A DNA stretch of 64,000 bases, taken from the NCBI GenBank assembly GCA_964588695.1, contig CAZPQK010000009.1, positions 62,001-126,000 on the forward strand, given 5' to 3'. Every line of letters begins with the position of its first letter. Within the stretch, counting starts at the first letter, position 1. This document shows, piece after piece, positions 26,641-34,530 of this stretch. The notes under the pieces were generated by a model. That model had not been told where the DNA came from and did no database searches. It saw only the letters and a list, made by a program, of their open reading frames with translations. This stretch comes from CAZPQK01 sp964588695. GTDB taxonomy: Bacteria; Krumholzibacteriota; Krumholzibacteriia; WVZY01; JAKEHA01. Made by a program: the position numbers and the translations under genes.

Positions 26641-28695
26641 CTACGGAACCAGCTTCTCGTCTTCTAAATACTTGTCCAACCACTCGTGCACATTGCGCCA
26701 CCAAATGCCGCGATTCTGCGGTTTTAGAATCCAATGACCCTCGTCGGGAAACACGACGAGTTTGGCGTCGATACCTTGACGGCGATGTGCGGTGAAAGCC
26801 TGACGGCCCTCCGCCAGGGGCACGCGAAAGTCCATCGCGCCGTGAAGAATCAGCATTGGTGTTTTGAAGTTAGCGGCGTATTTGTGGGGCGACCACTTGC
26901 TGTAGTCTTCGGTGCCCTTCCAATACGGGCCGCCAAACTCCCACTCAGGAAACCACAGTTCTTCGGTGGTGCCGTAAAAGCTTTCCAGGTTGAATACCCC
27001 GGCGTGGTTGACCAGCGTCTTGAAACGATCGGTGTGTCCGGCAAACCAACCCATCATATAGCCACCGTACGATCCACCCGCCGACGCGACGTTGTCGGCG
27101 TCAATAAAGTCATACTCGTCGAGAACAAAGTCGAGCCCTGCCATCAGGTCTTCGTAAACTTTGCCGCCCCAGTCGCGGGTGATCTCGTCGGTAAACTGCT
27201 GCCCGTACCCGGAACTGCCACGCGGATTAACCATCGCCACCACGTAGCCCGGTGCTGCCCACATTTGAAAGTTCCAGCGCGGGTGAAAGGTGTCGCGCCA
27301 CGCGCCCTGCGGACCGCCATGAACCAGGTAAACCATCGGGTACTTCTTGCCCGGCTGAAATCCGGGAGGTTTGAGCAGAAATCCGTGCACCGGATCGCCT
27401 TCGGCGCCGGTAAACGTAAACGATTCGAGCGGATTCATCTCCAGATCGGTCAGTTTGTCGGTGTTGACGAACGACACCTGGCGGATGCCCTTGCCGGAGC
27501 GGTCGGCGGTATACACCTCAGAAGGAGAAACTGCGCTTTGTTGCAGAAACGCGAGTCGCTTGCCGTCGGGCGATACGCGCAATGAAGAAACAAACTGGCG
27601 GTTGGTCAGCCTGGAGGCGCTACCGTCGCTCGCGTCTACTCTGAACAGCGAGTTATAGCCCGCGTCGTTGCAAGTGACAAATAAGGACTTGCTGTCGGTT
27701 GACCAGGCAATGCTTCCGATCGACCGATCGAACTTGTCCGCAATGTCGCCGCCAACATCGACATGCTTTTTACCGCGGCGGTCGTAGAGTTTAAGCCGAT
27801 ATTCGTCAGCTTCGAACCCCGCGCGAGTCATGGCGCGGTAAGCAATGTAGCGACCGTCCGGCGAATATACCGGGTGGTTGTCGTTGGCCGGGTTGTCGGT
27901 GATGCGCGTCCACCGCCCGCCGGAAATTGGCAAAGTGTACAGGTCGTTGTTGATGCTTACCGCCATGTCATCATCGACATTCACGGTGACGCAAATTTCC
28001 TTGCCGTCTGGGGAAACAGCGACGTCGTGCGCGCTGCCCAATGCGACGGTCGGAACCTCATAAGTGTAGGGCGTTAAGTCGCGAGCGGTTCCGCCATTCA
28101 CGCCAACGATCATTAGATGCGAACGGCGTTCGTCGCGCCAGTGGTCCCAATGCTGATAAAAAAGATCGGCGTACTCCCGGACACCGGTCTTGGTGTCTTT
28201 GAGTTCTTTTAGACGCTGTTCGTTACACTCGTCGTCGCTACAATCGGGATACACTCGAGAACGGAACACAATGTTGCCTCCGTCGGGCGTCCACATGGGC
28301 GACGATGCGCCGGTCGACAGTTCGGTTAGCTGTTTGGCTTCTCCTCCGGAGGTCGACAAGAGCCAGATTTGTGACTTTCCCGAGCGGGAAGACGTAAACG
28401 CTATCCACTGCCCGTCGGGCGAGAACCGCGGCTGGTTGTCGCGCCCTTCGCGTCGGGTCAGGCGGCGGGCTTCGCCACCGCCGGCGGGGACCAGATAAAT
28501 GTCGCTGTTGCTGGTGTTATCTTTGTGGTCGGCCCAGGTGACGACGTATGCCAGCCACTTTCCATCGGGAGAGAACTGCGGGTCCGAAACCTGGCCAAGG
28601 TTGACAAGGTCGTCGAACGAAATTGGCCGGGCGCTAGCACTCTGCCAACCGGCGAACGTGACGGCCATTGCGATAACAAATGCTAAGCGGCGCAT
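26641..28695 (-). CDS. Exported S9-family (prolyl oligopeptidase-like) peptidase
   Basis: A 684-residue serine peptidase resembling dipeptidyl or acylaminoacyl peptidases. A signal peptide (MRRLAFVIAMAVTFAGWQSASA) directs it to the periplasm. Residues about 25-400 are a propeller with PD40-like blades such as DPQFSPDGKWLAYVV. The C-terminal hydrolase has the nucleophile Ser near 541 in GGSYGGYM, Asp near 621 in HGAMDFRVPL and His near 654 in FPDEGHW. It follows ferritin by 14 bases and precedes the methyltransferase by three. Its likely role is scavenging of peptides; substrate choice is not readable. Confidence 0.93.
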   Translation of the reverse strand: MRRLAFVIAMAVTFAGWQSASARPISFDDLVNLGQVSDPQFSPDGKWLAYVVTWADHKDNTSNSDIYLVPAGGGEARRLTRREGRDNQPRFSPDGQWIAFTSSRSGKSQIWLLSTSGGEAKQLTELSTGASSPMWTPDGGNIVFRSRVYPDCSDDECNEQRLKELKDTKTGVREYADLFYQHWDHWRDERRSHLMIVGVNGGTARDLTPYTYEVPTVALGSAHDVAVSPDGKEICVTVNVDDDMAVSINNDLYTLPISGGRWTRITDNPANDNHPVYSPDGRYIAYRAMTRAGFEADEYRLKLYDRRGKKHVDVGGDIADKFDRSIGSIAWSTDSKSLFVTCNDAGYNSLFRVDASDGSASRLTNRQFVSSLRVSPDGKRLAFLQQSAVSPSEVYTADRSGKGIRQVSFVNTDKLTDLEMNPLESFTFTGAEGDPVHGFLLKPPGFQPGKKYPMVYLVHGGPQGAWRDTFHPRWNFQMWAAPGYVVAMVNPRGSSGYGQQFTDEITRDWGGKVYEDLMAGLDFVLDEYDFIDADNVASAGGSYGGYMMGWFAGHTDRFKTLVNHAGVFNLESFYGTTEELWFPEWEFGGPYWKGTEDYSKWSPHKYAANFKTPMLILHGAMDFRVPLAEGRQAFTAHRRQGIDAKLVVFPDEGHWILKPQNRGIWWRNVHEWLDKYLEDEKLVP

Positions 28696-28709
28696 CGATA
28701 ACCTCCGGG

Positions 28710-29222
28710 TTACTTGCCGTCTTCTTCGGGTTCGGGGACTCTTTGTCCAAGTTCGCGGTCCAGAATCAACATGGCGCTTGGTTCATCGCCGGCCATTTTT
28801 ACTTTATCGACCAGGTCCATGGCGGAGGCTTCCTCTTCGACTTGCTCTTCGACAAACCACTGCAGAATCACCCGGGTCGCGTGATCGTTCTCTTTGATGG
28901 CGAGATCCATAATGTGATTGATCTGCTTGGTGTTGTCGACTTCGGCTTTATACGCTGCCTGAACCGCTGCCGAAGCATTCTTAAAGGTAGCCGGGGGAGC
29001 GTCGATGCTTCCCAGTGTCGGGCGCGAACCCCGATCAAGCACATAGTCGAACAAGCGGCGGGCGTGCAGAAGTTCTTCGCGTCGTTGCAACGACATCCAA
29101 TGAGAAAATCCGTTTAGTGCGGAGTCGGAAAAGTAGCCAGCCATAGACATATACAGGTGCGCCGAATACAGTTCTTTATTGATCTGATCGTTCAGCGCCT
29201 TCAGCATGGGTTTGCTTAGCAT
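28710..29222 (-). CDS. ftn: Non-haem ferritin
   Basis: A 170-residue iron-storage ferritin of the FtnA type. The N-terminal LNDQINKELYSAHLYMSMAGYF carries the first ferroxidase glutamate, and SLQRREELLHARRLFDYVL the central glutamate and histidine. QWFVEEQVEEEASAMDLVDKV is the third helix with further ligands. It would assemble as a 24-subunit cage in the cytosol, oxidising and storing iron. AGGAGG precedes the start. A 13-bp dyad lies about 40 bases upstream, between it and the divergent deacetylase gene. Confidence 0.93.
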   Translation of the reverse strand: MLSKPMLKALNDQINKELYSAHLYMSMAGYFSDSALNGFSHWMSLQRREELLHARRLFDYVLDRGSRPTLGSIDAPPATFKNASAAVQAAYKAEVDNTKQINHIMDLAIKENDHATRVILQWFVEEQVEEEASAMDLVDKVKMAGDEPSAMLILDRELGQRVPEPEEDGK

Positions 29223-29260
29223 TGGGTCCTCCTGATGCGTGACGGCAGTTTCACTAATCT

Positions 29261-29273
29261 GGCTATATTAGCC
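29261..29273. promoter_or_regulatory. 13-bp dyad GGCTATATTAGCC in the ferritin/deacetylase divergent promoter region
   Basis: Arms GGCTA and TAGCC surround a TAT centre. On the minus strand the dyad includes TAATAT, a fair -10 element for ferritin, so a bound regulator would block the promoter. The sequence recalls but does not match DtxR-type boxes. An iron-responsive role is a guess based on ferritin alone. Confidence 0.35.
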
Positions 29274-29311
29274 ACAAAAAGGCCTAGGGTCCAGTCCCCG
29301 GAGAAGAACGT

Positions 29312-30052
29312 TTGCCCTCCCAACAACGCCTGCTTGCCGTTTTCGCTCACCCCGACGACGAATGCTACGGTCCGGGCGGCACAATCGCGTCTCTCGCGTT
29401 GCGCGGGGTGGACATTTACATTTTGATGTTCACTTGTGGCGACGCGGGGTCGTTGGGTGTGTCCAAGACCCTACCCGGGGATGAACTATGTCGGCGCCGG
29501 ACCATCGAAATGCAGCGAGCCTGTGACGCACTGGGCGTTCGGTCGCACCGGATGCTTGGCGTTCCCGACAAGGGAGTCGGCGATGTTGATCGCGAATGGG
29601 CGATCGGCGAGATCCTGGCCGACATCGCGCGGTTCACTCCCCAGGTGGTGCTAACGTTTCACCACCGCGGCGTGTCCAGCCATCCCGACCACATCGCCGT
29701 TGCTTCGTACCTTGACGAAGCCTTCGCGCGATCGGGAGCTGGCGGCCCGCAAAAATACTACGAGTGGGCGATCCCGGAGAAACTCTCGATGCTTTACCAG
29801 CGCCCCAACCTGGCTGCAGTTGCCGACGATGAGATTACCGCGGTTGTTCCCGTTGACGACGAAGCGATGGATGCGAAGCTGGCGGCAATTCGTAGTCACG
29901 AAACCCAGATAGAGTTCTTTAATTCGTTGAACGCGGCGTTCGACTACCGTACGGTTGCCAGGCCGGAGTATTTTGTTTTGCGCCGAACTCGGCTTGCGCG
30001 ACCCGACCGCGTAGAGGACGACTTCTTCGCCGACATTGGAGAAACCAAATGA
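29312..30052 (+). CDS. PIG-L/LmbE family deacetylase
   Basis: A 246-residue zinc-dependent N-acetylglucosamine-type deacetylase. The family motif AHPDDE is in residues 11-16 (FAHPDDECYGPGGT), and the second zinc site is in HHRGVSSHPDHIAVA. Relatives include MshB and BshB of thiol synthesis and PIG-L; the sequence here is generic, so the substrate is open. TTG is taken as start because GGAG lies eight bases ahead. Its stop overlaps the ATG of the DUF2231 gene (ATGA). Because a bacilliredoxin is encoded elsewhere in the window, a BshB-like role can be imagined but is not shown. Confidence 0.88.
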   Translation: MPSQQRLLAVFAHPDDECYGPGGTIASLALRGVDIYILMFTCGDAGSLGVSKTLPGDELCRRRTIEMQRACDALGVRSHRMLGVPDKGVGDVDREWAIGEILADIARFTPQVVLTFHHRGVSSHPDHIAVASYLDEAFARSGAGGPQKYYEWAIPEKLSMLYQRPNLAAVADDEITAVVPVDDEAMDAKLAAIRSHETQIEFFNSLNAAFDYRTVARPEYFVLRRTRLARPDRVEDDFFADIGETK

Positions 30053-30522
30053 TCTGGTATGGTGAAGTCATGTTGGCACCCGTGGTGGCATCCGCCGCTG
30101 CCGGCCTGGACTTGTGGGCACGATTCGGACTAACTCACCCGGCGTGGGTTCACTTTCCGGTTGCGTTGCTACTAACCGCGTTCCTGGCCGAGATGCTGTA
30201 TGTTTGGCGACGTTGGCCGGGGTACGGCGAAGCAGCGCGCGTCATGCTACACGTCGCTGCCGCGACCGCCGCGTTCGCCGCGGTGGCCGGGTTTGCTGCC
30301 GCCACCGGCCAAACCTGGAGCGATGAACTGATCGAAGTATTTGCGATTCATCGTATTGCGGGCATCGTGGTTCCGGTGTTGGCTCTGTTGGCGGCCGGCC
30401 TGGGAGAGAGTTCGCGACGTACCGGTCAGATCTGGGAGTTGTGGCTTTACCGATTCATTCTGTTTTTGGCCGCCGCCGCGGCCGCAGTGTCGGGTTGGGG
30501 CGGAGGATTACTTGCGCATTAG
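30049..30522 (+). CDS. DUF2231-type membrane protein
   Basis: A 157-residue inner-membrane protein with about four hydrophobic helices. GLTHPAWVHFPVALLLTAFLAEML is characteristic of the DUF2231 family, whose histidines in HP and HFPVALL are conserved, followed by a second conserved HRIAGIVVPVLAL. Some relatives may bind haem or quinones, but function is unknown. It is translationally coupled to the deacetylase (ATGA) and followed 21 bases later by an M20 peptidase. Confidence 0.75.
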   Translation: MIWYGEVMLAPVVASAAAGLDLWARFGLTHPAWVHFPVALLLTAFLAEMLYVWRRWPGYGEAARVMLHVAAATAAFAAVAGFAAATGQTWSDELIEVFAIHRIAGIVVPVLALLAAGLGESSRRTGQIWELWLYRFILFLAAAAAAVSGWGGGLLAH

Positions 30523-30543
30523 CATTCACACATAAAGGAAAAC

Positions 30544-31788
30544 ATGGACAAGCAAGCCTTACAAACTGTGCTCGCCAGGATTGACGGCTACCGTGATCAC
30601 GCCGTGTGGTTGGAAACCGAGCTTACCGCGTTGCCCGCCTTGGGGCCGGACGCAGACGGCGATGGCGAAATCGAAAAAGCGAAGTTTCTTAAAAAGTATC
30701 TCGAAGATCTGGAGTTCAAGGTCGACCAATACGATGCGCCCGACAAGCGCGTTCCTTGCGGGTATCGTCCCAACCTGGTCGCGATGTTGGAGGGCAAGCG
30801 CAAGGGGCCCGTGGTGTGGATCATGACCCACACCGACGTGGTTCCGCCCGGAGATATGGGGCTGTGGACTGGCGATCCGTGGAAAGTTCGGGTAAAGGGC
30901 GACCGCGTCATCGGGCGTGGTGTCGAAGACAACCAGGGCGGAATGGTTTCGTCGCTGCTAACCGTAAAGGCGTTTCGCGAAGCGGGCGTGACCCCGGAAC
31001 TTCCGATCGGGATCGTTCTGGTCGCTGACGAGGAAACCGGCAGCAAGTACGGCTTGGATTGGATGCTGAGACATCACGGCAAGCTGTTCAAGAAGTCCGA
31101 TATCATCATTATTCCCGATTCCGGTAATCCCAAGGGGACCGAAATTGAAGTGGCGGAGAAAAGCATTTTTTGGGTTCGCGTGCAGACCACCGGCAAGCAA
31201 ACCCATGGTTCCACTCCCGAGCGGGGTATCAACGCTGCCAAAGCGGCGTCATATCTGGCTACGCGAATGGAAACGCTCTACCATCACTTCCGCAAGCGCG
31301 ACGAGTTGTTTGAGCCGCCCATTTCTACGTTTGAGTTGACCAAACGCGAAGCGAACGTGGGTAACGTCAACACCATTCCCGGCGAAGACGTAATGTACTT
31401 TGACTGCCGGGTTCTGCCCAGTTACAAGCTCAAGGACGTGGAAAAGAAGATCCGCGAGTTTGTGCGCGAAACTCAACAAAAGTACAAAGTCAAAATCGCG
31501 CTAGAATTTCCGCAGACCGAGGTAGCGGCGCCGCCGACTCCGGAGGACGCGCCGGTTGTCACCATGATCACGCGCGCGGTCAAGCAGTTGCGTCGGCGAA
31601 CTCCTAAGGCGATTGGTATTGGCGGCGGCACCGTCGCCAAGTTCTTTCGCGAGGCGGGATTTCCTTGCGCGGTGTGGGCGACGATGGACGAGAGGGCCCA
31701 TACGCCCGATGAATACGCCGTGGTTCCGTACCTGCTGGATGACGCCAAGGTGTTCGCCCACGTCGCTATGCAAGATCCCGAAGCATAG
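30544..31788 (+). CDS. M20 family metallo-hydrolase (ArgE/DapE/carboxypeptidase group)
   Basis: A 414-residue dizinc peptidase. VVWIMTHTDVVPPGD carries the first metal His, GRGVEDNQGGM the bridging Asp region, and VADEETGSKYG the catalytic glutamates. A dimerisation domain with QTHGSTPERGINA separates the two halves, and WATMDERAHTPDEYA near the end holds the last His. The exact substrate (acetylated amino acid, succinyl-DAP or dipeptide) cannot be decided. AAAGGA precedes the ATG. A strong terminator 35 bases downstream ends the operon. Confidence 0.88.
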   Translation: MDKQALQTVLARIDGYRDHAVWLETELTALPALGPDADGDGEIEKAKFLKKYLEDLEFKVDQYDAPDKRVPCGYRPNLVAMLEGKRKGPVVWIMTHTDVVPPGDMGLWTGDPWKVRVKGDRVIGRGVEDNQGGMVSSLLTVKAFREAGVTPELPIGIVLVADEETGSKYGLDWMLRHHGKLFKKSDIIIIPDSGNPKGTEIEVAEKSIFWVRVQTTGKQTHGSTPERGINAAKAASYLATRMETLYHHFRKRDELFEPPISTFELTKREANVGNVNTIPGEDVMYFDCRVLPSYKLKDVEKKIREFVRETQQKYKVKIALEFPQTEVAAPPTPEDAPVVTMITRAVKQLRRRTPKAIGIGGGTVAKFFREAGFPCAVWATMDERAHTPDEYAVVPYLLDDAKVFAHVAMQDPEA

Positions 31789-31823
31789 GGGTCGACAGCA
31801 ATATTCGTTTACGGTATGGTTAG

Positions 31824-31859
31824 CACCCCGCCGGCCACGGGTCGGCGGGGGTGTTATTT
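31824..31859 (+). terminator. Intrinsic terminator after the M20 gene
   Basis: CACCCCGCCG (31824-31833) pairs with CGGCGGGGGTG (31843-31853) with one bulged G, followed by a broken T run (TTATTT). The stretch 31860-31950 beyond it is purine- and G-rich with no gene. Confidence 0.8.
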
Positions 31860-31950
31860 CTGCTAGTTCCAGCCAGAGATCCCGACGGGGGAGTGGGGTA
31901 GGAGGAGCGGGTGTCGATCGTTCGTAACCCACGTTCGTGTCGTAGTCAGT

Positions 31951-31968
31951 AGCCGCTTGCGGCTTTTT
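31951..31968 (+). terminator. Second small terminator-like hairpin
   Basis: AGCCG (31951-31955), loop CTTG, CGGCT (31960-31964), then four more Ts. The stem is short. It may back up the terminator before it and protect the next promoter region, where TTTACTG occurs twice in tandem (about 31981-31994). Confidence 0.5.
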
Positions 31969-32044
31969 GGGTTGTTATTATTTACTGTTTACTGTACGTT
32001 GTAGAGGTACGGCCTCCCCAAGCTACTCTATGAAAGAGGTGTCT

Positions 32045-32914
32045 ATGCAAGGTATTGCTTTCGGTCCGACCATTCGGCTTTTGCGCCAGGCGAAGGGTAT
32101 CAGTTTGCGACAAATGGCTCGCCAACTGGGCGTTTCCCCGGCTTTTCTTAGTCAGATTGAGGCAGGACGCCAGCACAAGATTCCCAAGGCTCGCATTGTT
32201 CAGGTCGCTGAAATGTTGGGTGTGTCGGAAGGCTATCTACTTGGCACCGCCAAGCAGCTCCATCCCAACGTAATCAAGTTTCTCAGCGAGACGCCCGAGG
32301 CCGCGGAATTCGTGACCACGGCCATGAAGGCGGGTATGACCGCGGAGGACTTCAAGTCGCTCGGCGCCGCACTGCTTGATGGCAAAATTAAAGCGGTCAG
32401 CAAGAAGGTAAAGGCCGCGCCGAAGAAGAAAAACGGCAAAGCCCCGCTGGAAGTGGCTGACTTTCTTGACCCGACGCTCTGCGCGACAGGTGTTGGCGTT
32501 CAAAACAAGGAGCGCCTGTTCAATCGCTTTGTCAAATTGGTGAACAAAAAACACCCGCGGGTTTCGGTGGAAGAACTTATGGAGCGACTGGAGAAGCGCG
32601 AACGCCAATCTCCCACTAACGTGGGCGGTGGCGTCGCCATTCCTCACGCGTTCGTTCCTGGTATCGAACAACCGGCGATTGGCGCGTTTCAATTGAAGCG
32701 CGGTATTCCCTACGGCGAAGAGAAGGAAGATCGGGTTAAAACCGTCTTCTTTCTGGTCGGCAACGAGAACGATCCCAGCTCGCACCTGCCGCTGCTGGCT
32801 CGTATCGCTCGGCTGTGTTCGACGCCCGAGTTTCTGGACGTTCTTGCCAGGTGCAAGACCAATCGCGACATGTATAAGACCATCTCCAACTGGGACCGGC
32901 GTATCACCGCCTAA
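32045..32914 (+). CDS. XRE-type helix-turn-helix / PTS EIIA fusion regulator
   Basis: A 289-residue fusion. Residues about 5-70 are an XRE helix-turn-helix (IRLLRQAKGISLRQMARQLG, SPAFLSQIEAGRQ). A linker rich in Lys and Ala (about 118-140) leads to an EIIA domain of the fructose/nitrogen type, with the phospho-acceptor His201 in GGGVAIPHAFVPG. The architecture implies a DNA-binding protein whose activity follows PTS phosphorylation. No HPr, EI or EIIB/C gene is in the window. ATG 32045 is chosen for AGAGG ahead; two in-frame upstream ATGs lack this. It precedes polysaccharide genes that it might control. Confidence 0.88.
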   Translation: MQGIAFGPTIRLLRQAKGISLRQMARQLGVSPAFLSQIEAGRQHKIPKARIVQVAEMLGVSEGYLLGTAKQLHPNVIKFLSETPEAAEFVTTAMKAGMTAEDFKSLGAALLDGKIKAVSKKVKAAPKKKNGKAPLEVADFLDPTLCATGVGVQNKERLFNRFVKLVNKKHPRVSVEELMERLEKRERQSPTNVGGGVAIPHAFVPGIEQPAIGAFQLKRGIPYGEEKEDRVKTVFFLVGNENDPSSHLPLLARIARLCSTPEFLDVLARCKTNRDMYKTISNWDRRITA

Positions 32915-32935
32915 GGGTTGGGGCATCGGCTGGCT

Positions 32936-32970
32936 AAGGGGTTCGGGATTCGTTCCGGACCCCTTTTCTT
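32936..32970 (+). terminator. Intrinsic terminator after the XRE-EIIA gene
   Basis: AAGGGGT (32936-32942) pairs with ACCCCTT (32959-32965), extended by CGG/CCG after one unpaired base each side, and the stem runs into TT, C, TT. It separates the regulator gene from the polysaccharide cluster. Confidence 0.8.
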
Positions 32971-32988
32971 AGCTCGAGTTTTCGCCCA

Positions 32989-33018
32989 TTGATTCCGCGC
33001 CGCCAAGTCTGATATCCT
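32989..33018 (+). promoter_or_regulatory. Probable promoter of the flippase gene
   Basis: TTGATT (32989-32994) and TATCCT (33013-33018) with an 18-base spacer, each four of six to consensus. It lies between the preceding terminator and the flippase start, where a promoter is required. Confidence 0.45.
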
Positions 33019-33066
33019 TTTCTGTGACAAGCAGTTGCCCCGTTTTGTACTTCTAGAGGCCCCCCT

Positions 33067-34530
33067 TTGTCACGTTCTCTCAGTCAACAGGTCGGTATTC
33101 TGACCGTGGGCCGCGTACTCGCCTACGCGGTCATGTTTTTTGTTCCGCTGGTCAACACGCGCATGCTGACCGTGGAGCACTACGGTTACTACCGACAGTT
33201 CTGGCTGATCTTTGAAACACTTTCACCGATTCTGATTCTCGGCTTTCCGCGCAGCCTCATGTACTACTTTCCGCGCGCAGAAAGCGACGAGCAAAAATCG
33301 ATCTACGCCACCCAAACCATCGTTTTCCTGGTGGCGATGTCGCTGGTTGCGTGGCTGGTCTACTCGCTCATGGCGACTTATCTGGGCGAAGGGATGGGCG
33401 CGCTGGTACGAGCGTTCTACTGGCGCCTGGTTGCGTTTACCATGTTCATGATGGTTTCGCAGTACATGGAGCAGCTGTGGGTGGCCGAACGACGCGTCGT
33501 CGGTCAGTCGGTTTACCACGCGGTAACGTCGATTCTGCAGGCGTCGATAGTGATGGCGATAGCCCTATTCACACGCGACGTAAGCGCCATGATCTGGGGC
33601 CTGGCTATATTCGCAGGTTTCAAGTTTTTGTTTGCGCTGGGTTACACTGCCAAGCGCTACACCCTCGCGCTTAACAAAATCTCGCTGGCTTCGATGAAGG
33701 AACAGCTTTCGTTTGCCGCCCCGCTCGGTGCGGCGTCGATCGCCCTGGTGTTGCTAAGCCAAACCGACAAGTTCATCATTTCCCGTTTCTTGGGTCGCGA
33801 AGAATTTGCCATCTACACGATCGGCGCTTTTCAGGTGCCATTCGTTAACATTATTCGTGGGTCCATCACCAACGTGACTTTTCCCATGATGGCTAAGTAT
33901 CAAAAGCAGGGCGATTTTGCCGCGATACTTGCGCTTTACAAGCGAGCGCTCCTAAAGACCAGCGTTCTATTCTTTCCGATCTTCTCGTTCCTTGTTGTCT
34001 CCGCCGATCCGTTTATCCGGTCGCTGTTCGAAGAGGAGTACTTGCGAGCGATTCCTGTGTTTGCGGTCTATATGTTCTTGTTCTTGCGATCGTCGGTCGA
34101 GACCGGACAGGTCCTGCAGGTGTTCAAGCGCAACGACTTTGTGTTGAAAGTGTTCGCCGCGGGGTTTGCGGCCAACCTGGTACTAAGTATCGGACTGTTT
34201 CAATGGATCGGACGGCTCGGAGTTCCGATTGGAACGGTGATAACTATGTACCTGGTCAACATTATCAACCTTATGAAAGCCAGTAGTCTGCTGCAGGTCG
34301 GATTCTTTGACATGTTGCCGCTGGGAGCGCTGGGGCGGCGACTGTTCGTCGCATTGATTCCGGCTGGTGGGCTATGGGTTGCGTATCACTACTACTCCGT
34401 CGACAACCCGTTGGAACTGGTCGTGGCGTGCGGATTGTACTCATTGGTTTACTTTGCGATTTGCCAGGTAAACGGGTTTCTAACCATCGCAGACCTGCGC
34501 TCGCTAGTTGGACGGTCGCCCGACAAATAA
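33067..34530 (+). CDS. Polysaccharide flippase (Wzx/MATE-like, MVF superfamily)
   Basis: A 487-residue membrane protein with roughly 12-14 hydrophobic helices, typical of oligosaccharide flippases that move undecaprenyl-linked repeat units to the periplasm. The N-terminal ILTVGRVLAYAVMFFVPLVNTRMLT and the central LLSQTDKFIISRFLGREEFAIY segment are characteristic. TTG is taken as start with AGAGG seven bases ahead. Its stop overlaps the heparinase-like gene (TAATG). No polymerase (Wzy) is recognisable in the window, so the system is incomplete here. Confidence 0.88.
   Translation: MSRSLSQQVGILTVGRVLAYAVMFFVPLVNTRMLTVEHYGYYRQFWLIFETLSPILILGFPRSLMYYFPRAESDEQKSIYATQTIVFLVAMSLVAWLVYSLMATYLGEGMGALVRAFYWRLVAFTMFMMVSQYMEQLWVAERRVVGQSVYHAVTSILQASIVMAIALFTRDVSAMIWGLAIFAGFKFLFALGYTAKRYTLALNKISLASMKEQLSFAAPLGAASIALVLLSQTDKFIISRFLGREEFAIYTIGAFQVPFVNIIRGSITNVTFPMMAKYQKQGDFAAILALYKRALLKTSVLFFPIFSFLVVSADPFIRSLFEEEYLRAIPVFAVYMFLFLRSSVETGQVLQVFKRNDFVLKVFAAGFAANLVLSIGLFQWIGRLGVPIGTVITMYLVNIINLMKASSLLQVGFFDMLPLGALGRRLFVALIPAGGLWVAYHYYSVDNPLELVVACGLYSLVYFAICQVNGFLTIADLRSLVGRSPDK

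Noticed and set aside
31888..31914. G-rich stretch as a functional quadruplex
   Set aside because: The G runs are uneven and partly only two bases long; noted only as part of the leader region.
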